From an uncultured Veillonella sp. (GTDB lineage Bacteria; Bacillota; Negativicutes; Veillonellales; Veillonellaceae): DNA of 7,657 nucleotides. The position numbers and the translations under genes were made by a program. Of the stretch, positions 1 through 7,182 are shown in pieces (position 1 is the first letter of the stretch; every line of letters begins with the position of its first letter). The DNA lies in contig CAAEOZ010000278.1 of NCBI GenBank assembly GCA_900757715.1, positions 1 through 7,657 on the forward strand, given 5' to 3'. The notes under the pieces were generated by a model. That model had not been told where the DNA came from. It saw only the letters and a list, made by a program, of their open reading frames with translations, and did no database searches.

Positions 1-98
1 AGACTCGCTCGACCATACAGTGGCGGGACCGTGCTGGCATTTAACCAGCTTCTCTATTATGCTTTTCAGCACCTATTCCCAAATATGATGTTTTCTAT
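1..98 (-). ncRNA. Cobalamin (B12) riboswitch, partial (3' part off the left edge)
   Basis: Read on the minus strand, this leader matches the core of the cobalamin aptamer. It has an AGGTGCT/GAAA/AGCA hairpin (about 74-58), then the AATAG-GAA joining segment. Next is a GCTGG/CCAGC stem (about 49-32) enclosing a TTAAATG loop. The near-invariant B12 box GGTCCCGCCACTGT lies at 30-17, and a GAGCGA segment follows at the edge. These elements are in the expected order and spacing. The B12 box is the established signature of this family, which binds adenosyl- or methylcobalamin and usually represses transporter or biosynthesis genes when the ligand is plentiful. The regulated gene and the expression platform lie beyond position 1, so the target is unknown. 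The 5' boundary is set to the predicted transcription start. An unrelated RNA is very unlikely. Confidence 0.93.
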
Positions 99-104
99 GC
101 TTTT

Positions 105-133
105 ATTCTAACAGTCTAAATTCATTTCGTCAA
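105..133 (-). promoter_or_regulatory. Sigma-70-type promoter driving the B12 riboswitch transcript
   Basis: On the minus strand, TTGACG (133-128) is separated by 17 nt from TAGAAT (110-105). Each box has five of six consensus bases. The -10 box is preceded by TGT, giving an extended -10 element. The predicted start is near position 98, just ahead of the aptamer. The -35 box shares three bases (131-133) with the left arm of the inverted repeat at 131-187. Confidence 0.72.
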
Positions 134-187
134 TACGGCAAAAGCATATTTATTAATAAAAAAAAGCTATATAGTTCTGCCGTATTG
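131..187. repeat. Perfect 10-bp inverted repeat with 37-nt AT-rich spacer
   Basis: CAATACGGCA at 131-140 is exactly inverted as TGCCGTATTG at 178-187. The spacer is AT-rich. It includes a run of eight A at 158-165 (eight T on the minus strand) and the 12-bp palindrome TTTATTAATAAA (148-159). The left arm overlaps the -35 box of the riboswitch promoter. The repeat could be a pair of regulator sites. It could also be a large-loop hairpin at the end of the efflux operon transcript, but the expected U-tract does not follow the right-hand arm of a minus-strand RNA. Its function is not established. Confidence 0.6.
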
Positions 188-228
188 TTATAACAGAAAT
201 TAATAATTCAACTAGCTAGAAAACAAAC

Positions 229-1344
229 TTATCCCACACGATTTCTAAACAACCACCCCGCCATTGACATAGTAACAATAGTTAATATAATCATAGGAAT
301 AAAGTTAAACCAAATATCCGTCAATCCTGCACCTTCTAGATAAATCCTGCGCATTGCATCAACAGAAAAACGCATAGGATTTCCATATGTAAGATATTGC
401 AATATTTTCGGCATATTATGTACAGGTGTGATTAATCCGGACAATAAGGCTAGTGGAAAAAGAAAGACAAAAACATATACGAGAACTTGCTGCATATTTT
501 TTGCAATAGCCGAAATAGATAATCCCAATCCAATGCTACTACTTATAAATGTAAACAACACAGCATACACAAGAAATATGTTGCCCCGAAATGGAACTTT
601 AAACCAAAACATGGCTATTAATAACAATACAGTACTTTGAAACAGTCCTATTATCATGGGTGGTATAGACTTTGCAATCAAAATTTGCATAGATGATACA
701 GGTGTCACCAATAATTGATCAAAGGTCCCCTGTTCTCGTTCTCTTGCCACAGATAAGCCACCCAACATGATAACTTGTGTCATACTGATCAATATGACGA
801 GACCTGTCAAGAAAGTCCATGAAGACTGCTGATTTTCATTGTACCAGGTACGAGATTCAATCGTGATTCCCTTATGTTCAATACCTAACCAAGTCTGATT
901 GAATTGAGAAATGATTTGCCCCATATAGGCTGCGACAAGACCTGAGGTCATTGTGTTCGTCCCATTTGCAATAACAGTGATAGATGTAGGTTGTTTATGC
1001 TTTAATTTTTCTTCAAAATCTTGAGGTATGATAACAGCCATAATAACTTTGTTGGAGTCTATTAGTGGTGCAATTATATCCGGAGAGTTCGCAGATTGAT
1101 ACAGTTCGAAAACACCTGATGAATTAATAGTCGATTCTAGTGCAGCTGCGGTCTGCGTATGACTTTCATCAATCAATACATAGGGAACTTTGTTGAGATT
1201 ATAGGTTGCGGCATAACCGAAGAGGAATCCTTGAATAAGAACCGGTAATAGTAAGACTATACGAGTTTTCGGATCTTTGAAGGTGGCTAATAGCTCTTTC
1301 CATATGATGGAGACAATTTGATTCCAATACAGGCGCCAATTCAT
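229..1344 (-). CDS. ybhR: ABC-2 type export permease, YbhR-like
   Basis: This 371-residue inner-membrane permease is one half of the translocation channel of the exporter encoded by this operon, presumably paired with the YbhS-like protein. Six membrane segments are visible, at about residues 28-46, 176-196, 222-246, 257-279, 285-305 and 345-365. A large extracytoplasmic domain of about 125 residues sits between the first two. The ABC-2 hallmark VAREREQGTFDQLLVTPV (199-216) matches the coupling region of E. coli YbhR, as do the early KELLATFKDPKTR stretch and the late LLSGLITPVHNMP stretch. The start is the ATG at 1344. It is preceded by AAGGTGG at suitable spacing, and its A is shared with the stop of the upstream permease (TAATG), which implies translational coupling. 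An in-frame ATG 16 codons upstream lies inside the previous gene and lacks this support. It is the last gene of the operon. Substrate is not predictable. Confidence 0.93.
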   Translation of the reverse strand: MNWRLYWNQIVSIIWKELLATFKDPKTRIVLLLPVLIQGFLFGYAATYNLNKVPYVLIDESHTQTAAALESTINSSGVFELYQSANSPDIIAPLIDSNKVIMAVIIPQDFEEKLKHKQPTSITVIANGTNTMTSGLVAAYMGQIISQFNQTWLGIEHKGITIESRTWYNENQQSSWTFLTGLVILISMTQVIMLGGLSVAREREQGTFDQLLVTPVSSMQILIAKSIPPMIIGLFQSTVLLLIAMFWFKVPFRGNIFLVYAVLFTFISSSIGLGLSISAIAKNMQQVLVYVFVFLFPLALLSGLITPVHNMPKILQYLTYGNPMRFSVDAMRRIYLEGAGLTDIWFNFIPMIILTIVTMSMAGWLFRNRVG

Positions 1345-2456
1345 TATTCCACCTTCTTCCGCGTAATATAAATCGTCAATATTGTAAAGCAAATAGCAAA
1401 TCCCGATAATACGGCACTATTTTTAATGATCAAATACCAGTTATTTCCACCGAGGAACAATGATTTCAGTAATTCTAAAAAATATGTAGGAGGTAAAAGC
1501 CGTGAAATATATTGAATCACCACAGGTTGTGAGTGTGGATCAAATAAAAAACCCGTCAATATTAAAGCTGGTAAAAAACTGGTAAGTAACGCCATTTGAC
1601 AAGCTAAGAACTGTTTCTTCGTAAACGCAGATATAAGTAATCCCATATTTAAGGAAACAATTAAATACAATGTGGATACGATGCAGATGATCCATAAGGA
1701 ACCACGCATCGGTACTTCATAAAAGAAATACGATACACCGAGGCAAAACAATAGCCCTAACATGGCCAATACATAATAAGGCACTACCTTAGCCAAAATA
1801 ATTTCAATAGGCTTAACTGGTGTAACGAATAAAGCCTCGAACGTACCACGCTCCCATTCTCTAGCCATAACAACCGCCGTAAGAAAGACGGATACAATCG
1901 TCATGATAATCATGATGAGCCCAGGAATCAAAAACCAGGTACTTGTATTTGCCTCATTAAACCACATGCGATGATTCATTGTTATATATCCGCCACGTAG
2001 CATAAACGGAATATTCTTAACGGCCCATAAATTAATAGCTGAGTTTACATAACTTTCTATGCTCATCGCTACCGAAGTATCGACACCGTAGTAAATTCCC
2101 TGCACTTTCCCTTGTCCACGCATAAATTGAGCAGAAAAATCCTGTGGAATCACTAATATGGCATCTACCTTTCGCTTTTCCATCAACAGTTCCGCCGTAT
2201 TTCTATCACGAACCGCTATGGGCTGAAAGTACTCGGAACCGTTTAATGAATCATACACACTCTCGGACATTGCATCCTGACGTTCCATAACCACCGCTAT
2301 CGGTACATGTTTAACATCCAATGTTACCCCTGAGCCGATGAGGATAATAAGTAGTATAGGTAGCACAACCCCCAACAAAATAGTACTGGGGTCGCGCAAT
2401 ACTTGTAAGGTCTCCTTGTATACCAATGAGGAAAACCGTCTTATAAATCCGTTCAT
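1344..2456 (-). CDS. ybhS: ABC-2 type export permease, YbhS-like
   Basis: This 370-residue inner-membrane permease is the probable partner of the YbhR-like subunit. Membrane segments lie at about residues 25-45, 172-196, 222-244, 253-277, 285-304 and 343-365, with a periplasmic domain (about 46-171) between the first two. Family marks shared with E. coli YbhS include KETLQVLRDPS near the N-terminus, MAREWERGTFEALFVTPV (197-214), PMRGSLW (249-255), and the LLISAFTKKQFLACQMAL and LKSLFLGGN stretches. The ATG at 2456 follows a strong Shine-Dalgarno, AGGAGGAGG, that begins within the stop codon of the ATPase gene 11 nt upstream. The two permeases are clearly related to each other but not near-identical, as expected for a heterodimer. 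A homodimeric arrangement cannot be excluded from sequence. Confidence 0.93.
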   Translation of the reverse strand: MNGFIRRFSSLVYKETLQVLRDPSTILLGVVLPILLIILIGSGVTLDVKHVPIAVVMERQDAMSESVYDSLNGSEYFQPIAVRDRNTAELLMEKRKVDAILVIPQDFSAQFMRGQGKVQGIYYGVDTSVAMSIESYVNSAINLWAVKNIPFMLRGGYITMNHRMWFNEANTSTWFLIPGLIMIIMTIVSVFLTAVVMAREWERGTFEALFVTPVKPIEIILAKVVPYYVLAMLGLLFCLGVSYFFYEVPMRGSLWIICIVSTLYLIVSLNMGLLISAFTKKQFLACQMALLTSFLPALILTGFLFDPHSQPVVIQYISRLLPPTYFLELLKSLFLGGNNWYLIIKNSAVLSGFAICFTILTIYITRKKVE

Positions 2457-2467
2457 ACGTCCTCCTC

Positions 2468-4252
2468 CTACTCCCGTTTTTCCAGTATGACGGAGATAAA
2501 CGCTTCATCCATAGTACAAGTCTCGTTGCCAGCAGTCCGTCTAACCTCATCAGGTGTTCCCAGTACAACGAGTTTCCCTGCATCCTGAATCATAATGCGG
2601 TCACAATATTCCGATTCATCCATAAAATGAGTCGTAATAATAATCGTTGTTCCTCCTTTTGATAAAGAAGTAATCTGTCGCCAGAAATTACGACGTGTAA
2701 GAGGATCAATACCACTTGTGGGCTCATCCAAGAAAAGAATCTTAGGTTCATGCATTAAGGCAGCTGCCATGGACAAACGCTGTTTATAACCACCAGGCAA
2801 ATCACCGGCTATCATATCTCTCACATCGTTCAGACGAAACTCCTTGATAACAGCTTCTATTCGATTATCCTTTTTTTGACCGTACAAACCATACACACCA
2901 GCAAAAAAATCCAGATTTTCCATAACGGACAGATTGCCATACAAAGAAAACTTTTGCGCTACATAGCCAAAATTGCTTCTTGCCGCCGTACGAGATTTAA
3001 CGACATCAACGCCAGCTACGCGTAAATCACCGCTCGTTACAGGCAATAATCCACAAAGCATACGAAATGTCGTCGTCTTGCCGGCTCCGTTTGGTCCAAG
3101 CAATCCGAATACTTCTCCGCGCTGCACCGTAAATGATGTATTAGCTACCGCCGTAAAATCACCGAATGTCCTCACCAAATGAGATACAGAAATTTCTACT
3201 GGACGCTCAACCATTTCATTTGGGGACAACAAACGCTTTCGTTCTTTCTCTATCGCACTTTCATCCAAATCCATATCGATAGCATCTAAAAAGGAAGTCC
3301 TCTGTTTCGAAGAAAATTCATCCTCTTTTAACAGCATCATAAAGGTATCTTCTAAACGGCTTTGAACTGATTGTTCCTCCATACCGTACTCGCTAAGCCA
3401 AGGAATCAAAGGTAACTCTCGAGTCTTAATGTACCTAACCTTACCCGCATCCGGAACTGCATCTGCCACACAACGAGTATCATCCAATAATGCAGCCTGT
3501 ACATCTCGCATACACAAAGGTTTCGGTATCTGAACCTGAAAACATCGCCCTTCAGACATTTGAGTCAACTCATTCGGTGTCCCAGTTGCTAAAAACCGCC
3601 CTTTATTAAGGACGAAAACATCTTTACAACGCTCCGCCTCATCTAAGTATGCAGTACTAACAAGTACGCTGATTCCATCTGTACGTACTAACGACTCTAA
3701 AATCTCCCATAACTCACGTCTTGAAAACGGGTCAACCCCTACGGTAGGCTCATCAAGCAGCAATAACTCTGGAGATCGTACAAGTGTACAGGCCAGGCTG
3801 AGTTTTTGCTTCATACCGCCCGATAATTTACCGGCGGGACGCTTAGTAAATTTGGCTAGCCCCGTCATATGCAGTAATTTTTCAAACCGCTCCATTCTCA
3901 CATGCAAAGGAATACCGTGTAAATCTGCATAGAGATTCATGTTTTCACTGACCGATAATTCCTCATAAAGCCCAAACTTTTGAGGCATATAACTGAGTCT
4001 ATCTTGAACTTTCTGCGAATATGCTTTCACATCCATTCCGAGGACATCTAAAGAACCAGCCGTGGCATCCAATAAACCGGCTATCAAACGAATCAAAGTC
4101 GTTTTCCCCGCCCCATCTGGCCCGACCAATGCAGTTAAACAACCTTTTCGAATTTTAAAATCCAAATGGTCCAATGCTTTTATAGGATCAGCTCCGACAA
4201 TGGGAAATTCTTTATATAATTGTGACGCTTCGATTGCATATACATCATTCAC
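2468..4252 (-). CDS. ybhF: Tandem ABC-transporter ATPase, YbhF-like (two fused nucleotide-binding domains)
   Basis: This 594-residue cytoplasmic protein contains two ATPase domains in one chain and should power the YbhS/YbhR permease pair. Domain 1 (about 5-235) has Walker A GPDGAGKT (44-51), Q-loop Q91, signature LSGGM (143-147) and Walker B LLLLDEP (163-169). At the switch-histidine position it reads STAYLDEAE, so Ala201 stands where His is usual. Domain 2 (about 352-575) has GPNGAGKT (386-393), Q433, a signature altered to LPGGY (485-489), Walker B ILFLDEP (505-511) and a normal switch His542. A charged linker (about 300-350) joins them. Length and layout agree with E. coli YbhF (about 580 residues). 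The start is GTG: AGAGG sits 6 nt upstream, and the two nearby ATGs are out of frame. The gene begins 9 nt after the fusion-protein stop. Confidence 0.95.
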   Translation of the reverse strand: MNDVYAIEASQLYKEFPIVGADPIKALDHLDFKIRKGCLTALVGPDGAGKTTLIRLIAGLLDATAGSLDVLGMDVKAYSQKVQDRLSYMPQKFGLYEELSVSENMNLYADLHGIPLHVRMERFEKLLHMTGLAKFTKRPAGKLSGGMKQKLSLACTLVRSPELLLLDEPTVGVDPFSRRELWEILESLVRTDGISVLVSTAYLDEAERCKDVFVLNKGRFLATGTPNELTQMSEGRCFQVQIPKPLCMRDVQAALLDDTRCVADAVPDAGKVRYIKTRELPLIPWLSEYGMEEQSVQSRLEDTFMMLLKEDEFSSKQRTSFLDAIDMDLDESAIEKERKRLLSPNEMVERPVEISVSHLVRTFGDFTAVANTSFTVQRGEVFGLLGPNGAGKTTTFRMLCGLLPVTSGDLRVAGVDVVKSRTAARSNFGYVAQKFSLYGNLSVMENLDFFAGVYGLYGQKKDNRIEAVIKEFRLNDVRDMIAGDLPGGYKQRLSMAAALMHEPKILFLDEPTSGIDPLTRRNFWRQITSLSKGGTTIIITTHFMDESEYCDRIMIQDAGKLVVLGTPDEVRRTAGNETCTMDEAFISVILEKRE

Positions 4253-4261
4253 CGCACACCT

Positions 4262-5302
4262 CTATATATCAATGGAAACAGTGGCAGGCATCCCTAAACG
4301 AAGACGATTATTCGGGTCATCCACATAGACCCGCACTTCATACACAAGGGTAGTACGCACATCTTCCGTTTCTACCGATTTAGGTGTAAATTCCGCTACG
4401 GAAGAAATATATCCGATTGTGCCGTGAATCGGTTCGTTCTTATATGTATCCGTTGTTACATTTGCTGCCATACCATTATAAATTTTCCCTAAATCCCGTT
4501 CGTTCACATATACACGAACCCACTTTTTGGTATTCTCAGCCAACTTAAATACAGGTGTACTCGGTGAAGCCATATCACCGACCTGTAATAATCGGGCCGT
4601 TATAACACCATCTATAGGGGCCGTTAATACGGTTTGGTTCAACAAGAACTCCTGACGGGCCAGTTCGCTTTTCATCGCATCCAATTGTGCCTGGGCCTGT
4701 GCTATATCTTCCTGTCTCGGGCCTGCAACAGCTAAATTATATGCTTGCTGAGCCTCATTCAATTTAGCTTCCGATACTTTCACCTTCGCCTGTATATCTT
4801 CTACAGACTGTCGACTGACGGCCTTACCATTTGAAGCATTATAGGATTTTTGTAACTTCTCGGCCTCCTGTTTCGATTGCGCTAACGCAGCATCTGCAGA
4901 TGTAACTCGTGCCGACGCTTGAGCGATTTCCTCTGGTCTACTCCCAGCTTGCAACTTGGCCACTATAGCTTCCTGTGCTGCAATGGTAGCCTTAGCCTGC
5001 TGTACAGCAAGATTCAATTCATCAGAATGTAAATACCCCAAAATCTGCCCTTGGCTCACGACCGCACCTTCATCCACCAAAAGGCTGGCAATCCGATCAC
5101 TTCCCCGAAATGCAACATTCACTTCACGCAGATTCACATTGCCTTGCAACACAATGTGATGAGCCGCCATATACGCTTCATATTGATAATAAGCATAATA
5201 ACCTGCACCGCCCAGAATAATTAGAAGAGCAATTATTATACTTATACACTTTTTTCTATTATTCGCCATCCATCGTTTAACGGTATCAAGTTTTTCTTTC
5301 AT
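4262..5302 (-). CDS. ybhG: HlyD/YbhG-type periplasmic membrane fusion protein
   Basis: This adaptor of about 346 residues should link the inner-membrane ABC exporter to the outer-membrane channel. A positively charged N-terminus is followed by one membrane anchor (about residues 19-39), so it should sit in the inner membrane with its body in the periplasm. Then come the first lipoyl/barrel-sandwich half (about 52-95), a long Ala/Gln-rich alpha-helical hairpin (about 96-222), and the second lipoyl half with LTAPIDGVITARLLQVGD (226-243). A beta-barrel region follows, ending LRLGMPATVSIDI. The segment LQAGSRPEEIAQA in the hairpin is typical of the YbhG branch. Start choice: an ATG at 5302 has GGGGA 6 nt upstream and is preferred. 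An in-frame ATG at 5308 (two residues longer) has that motif almost touching it. The gene lies about 21 nt after the channel gene. Confidence 0.93.
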   Translation of the reverse strand: MKEKLDTVKRWMANNRKKCISIIIALLIILGGAGYYAYYQYEAYMAAHHIVLQGNVNLREVNVAFRGSDRIASLLVDEGAVVSQGQILGYLHSDELNLAVQQAKATIAAQEAIVAKLQAGSRPEEIAQASARVTSADAALAQSKQEAEKLQKSYNASNGKAVSRQSVEDIQAKVKVSEAKLNEAQQAYNLAVAGPRQEDIAQAQAQLDAMKSELARQEFLLNQTVLTAPIDGVITARLLQVGDMASPSTPVFKLAENTKKWVRVYVNERDLGKIYNGMAANVTTDTYKNEPIHGTIGYISSVAEFTPKSVETEDVRTTLVYEVRVYVDDPNNRLRLGMPATVSIDI

Positions 5303-5323
5303 AATCATTCCCCGCTTCTCACA

Positions 5324-7024
5324 CTATTTCTTAGCATGCGAATCCGCCTCTGCCGCCTGATTGATGTCCATAGCCTCCCAGCCACCGCCTAAGGATTTGA
5401 ATAAACGAACGGTATCAGCAAACTCTTGCCCTCGACTCATGATATATTGCCGTCTAACAGACAATACATTTCGTCGCGCATCAAGAACACTTAAGTAGTC
5501 ACTAATACCAGAGTCAAAATTAATTTGAGCCAATGATTCCGCTTGCTGTGCAGATTCTACAGCAGATTTTAATTCCTCAGACTTAATATGATCCTGAGAT
5601 GCATCTGTCACCGCATTTCGGACCTCCCCGACAGCTTTCAAAACAGTCTCTTCGTAAAGTGCCAAGTATTCCTGTTCCTTTTCCGTTTGTACTTTTATAT
5701 TCTTTCGGATAGCTCCGGCATGAAAAATAGGCATCGTTATTGACGGTCCTATCCCTATCATCTTTCCGATGACTGAAACGAGTCCACCCGATGCAAACGA
5801 CTCCAATCCTATACTGCCATTCAGTGAAAATCTAGGCTTAAGATCAGCCTTTGCGGACTTCGTTTTCTGCTGTTGTGCCGCAATACGTCGTTCAGCCGCC
5901 TGTATATCCGGTCGTTGCCGCAAAGCTTCCGCCGGTATGCCGATAAACATATGCGGATCCACCGTCGGTAACGAAGCATTATCCGTCAATAACCCATCGA
6001 CTTCGCCCGGAACCGTTCCTGTCAAGATAGAGATGGCGGACATTGTGGAGGCTATATTTTTCTTTAATGAAGGAATCTCCGCCTGAGTCTGAGACAATGC
6101 ATATGTAGCCTGTTGTACCGGTAATTCATTTATAATGCCTGACTGATAATTTACCTTGAGCAATTCCAACGCTTCCTGTTGACGCTTCACATCATCTTCC
6201 GTAATGCGTAATTGCTCCTGCAAGGTTCTTAACGACATATACTGTAATGCGGTTTCCGCACTCAACGATACCCAGGTGGAATATAAATCCGCCTGTGATG
6301 CCTGCAGCGAATTCGATGCAGCACGTGAATTGGCTTTCTGTCTTCCGAATATATCAATTTCCCATCGGGCATCAACTCCCAGTTTGCCCGTTTCTACAGT
6401 TCTCGTCGTCTTATCAGGTAAAGGTAAACTCTTTATTTCTTCTCGGTCCGAATCCCATTCGCCCTGCCCTCTGTTAGCAGACCATGAACCAGACGCATCC
6501 AGCCAGGGTAATCGTTGCGCTTCAGCAATTCCCAACTGCAACCGTCCTTGTCTAACTCGAGAACGAGCTACCTCTAACTGCCGATTATTTTTGAGGGTCA
6601 AATCAATTAATTGATCCAATACAGGATCATTAAAAACCTTCCACCAGTGGGCTAATTCTTCTTCACTGACTGCTTTTCCTTCTACAACCTCATACGGTAA
6701 CGGATGTTTTCCCGCTTCTTCTACCCAAGAATGTTCATTTAATTCTTTAGTTGCTTTTTGTTTCTCTGAAAGCTTAGTCTCATCAGCAGCAGTGCTTTTT
6801 TTCTTCTTTTTTTTGCCATCCTTGTAATACGATGCAATAACAGGACTGCCTTGGTCAGAATCGTCAACAGTTTTTTCAGCCCTATGTCGTACTGTCGTAT
6901 TATCTCGACTCGTTCGATTCGCATCGCCGTTTGATTGACTAAAACTGACGCCTGCGCTAGCACTCCAAGCCCCTAATGCTAAACATATATAAACAATTAA
7001 AAGTTGTTTTCTATTCGTCATCAT
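5324..7024 (-). CDS. Outer-membrane efflux factor, OprM/NodT (TolC) family
   Basis: This 566-residue protein should form the trimeric outer-membrane and periplasmic duct of the pump. A signal peptide is visible (hydrophobic core about 7-20, likely cut after ASA at 22-24). The only nearby Cys (C14) is not in a proper lipobox, so it seems not to be lipidated, unlike many NodT-family members. Residues 25-124 are an unusual charged spacer, with six lysines in a row at 71-76. The two outer-membrane-factor repeats follow. Marks include WWKVFNDPVLDQLI (127-140), VDARWEIDIFGRQ (217-229), GIPAEALRQRPDIQAAERR (362-380), a glycine-containing P-IFHAG-R element (432-440), and a closing LGGGW (545-549). 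The start is the first of two adjacent ATGs, 6 nt after AAAGAGG. As first gene of the operon it supplies the channel that E. coli ybhGFSR lacks locally. The lysine codons create A8 and A7 tracts. Confidence 0.94.
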   Translation of the reverse strand: MMTNRKQLLIVYICLALGAWSASAGVSFSQSNGDANRTSRDNTTVRHRAEKTVDDSDQGSPVIASYYKDGKKKKKKSTAADETKLSEKQKATKELNEHSWVEEAGKHPLPYEVVEGKAVSEEELAHWWKVFNDPVLDQLIDLTLKNNRQLEVARSRVRQGRLQLGIAEAQRLPWLDASGSWSANRGQGEWDSDREEIKSLPLPDKTTRTVETGKLGVDARWEIDIFGRQKANSRAASNSLQASQADLYSTWVSLSAETALQYMSLRTLQEQLRITEDDVKRQQEALELLKVNYQSGIINELPVQQATYALSQTQAEIPSLKKNIASTMSAISILTGTVPGEVDGLLTDNASLPTVDPHMFIGIPAEALRQRPDIQAAERRIAAQQQKTKSAKADLKPRFSLNGSIGLESFASGGLVSVIGKMIGIGPSITMPIFHAGAIRKNIKVQTEKEQEYLALYEETVLKAVGEVRNAVTDASQDHIKSEELKSAVESAQQAESLAQINFDSGISDYLSVLDARRNVLSVRRQYIMSRGQEFADTVRLFKSLGGGWEAMDINQAAEADSHAKK

Positions 7025-7030
7025 AGCAAA

Positions 7031-7037
7031 CCTCTTT
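7031..7037 (-). promoter_or_regulatory. Ribosome binding site of the outer-membrane factor gene
   Basis: AAAGAGG on the minus strand lies 6 nt before the first ATG (7024) and 9 nt before the adjacent second ATG, supporting the first as start. Confidence 0.6.
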
Positions 7038-7055
7038 TCATTTCCATATATATCA

Positions 7056-7116
7056 GTATCATTATATGTTCATCTTATAATATAAAACCATTATGTATCA
7101 ATAATATGAAGTATCA
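7056..7116 (+). repeat. Three direct copies of GTATCA(A/T)T in the divergent promoter region
   Basis: GTATCATT occurs at 7056-7063, GTATCAAT at 7095-7102 and GTATCATT at 7111-7118. The second and third are 16 nt apart, and the second overlaps the efflux -35 box. A further TATCA directly abuts the first copy. This layout suggests binding sites for a regulator. The region is very AT-rich, so chance is a real alternative. Confidence 0.4.
7074..7101 (-). promoter_or_regulatory. Candidate promoter of the efflux operon
   Basis: On the minus strand, TTGATA (7101-7096) and TATAAG (7079-7074) are separated by 16 nt, each close to the sigma-70 consensus. The resulting leader would be roughly 40 nt. 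A perfect TATAAT also occurs at 7066-7061, but it has no good -35 box at the right distance, so it is the second choice. The -35 box overlaps one of the GTATCA repeats, which makes repression at this site plausible. Confidence 0.55.
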
Positions 7117-7128
7117 TTTTAATCTAAC

Positions 7129-7157
7129 TTGAGTTTTATCAAACTTTCACATAAAAT
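7129..7157 (+). promoter_or_regulatory. Candidate promoter of the XRE-type gene
   Basis: TTGAGT (7129-7134) and TAAAAT (7152-7157) are separated by 17 nt. Transcription would start near 7164, giving a leader of about 29 nt that includes the GGAGG ribosome site. A perfect TATAAT at 7171-7176 lies too close to the start codon and has no -35 partner. Confidence 0.55.
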
Positions 7158-7182
7158 AAAAATGTATTAATATAATTCAAGT

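Noticed and set aside
212..219. CTAGCTAG palindrome after the last permease
   Set aside because: Eight bases without a loop or flanking support; such palindromes arise by chance in AT-rich spacers.
1345..1392. Sixteen-codon upstream extension of the YbhR-like permease
   Set aside because: It lies inside the previous gene without a ribosome site, whereas the ATG at 1344 has AAGGTGG and the TAATG overlap, and the protein starts there like the family.
2311..2583. Minus-strand open frame of 90 codons spanning the ATPase-permease junction
   Set aside because: It is out of frame with both strongly supported genes and lacks a ribosome site; the protein resembles nothing known to me.
5769..6086. 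Plus-strand open frame of 105 codons
   Set aside because: Antisense shadow of the conserved outer-membrane-factor domain; no independent signals.
6204..6614. Plus-strand open frame of 136 codons
   Set aside because: It lies wholly inside the channel gene on the opposite strand, has no ribosome site or recognisable domain, and its Cys/Ser-rich composition is typical of an antisense shadow.
7056..7116. GTATCA repeats as a CRISPR-like or iteron array
   Set aside because: The units are too short and unevenly spaced (39 and 16 nt), and no cas or replication gene is nearby.
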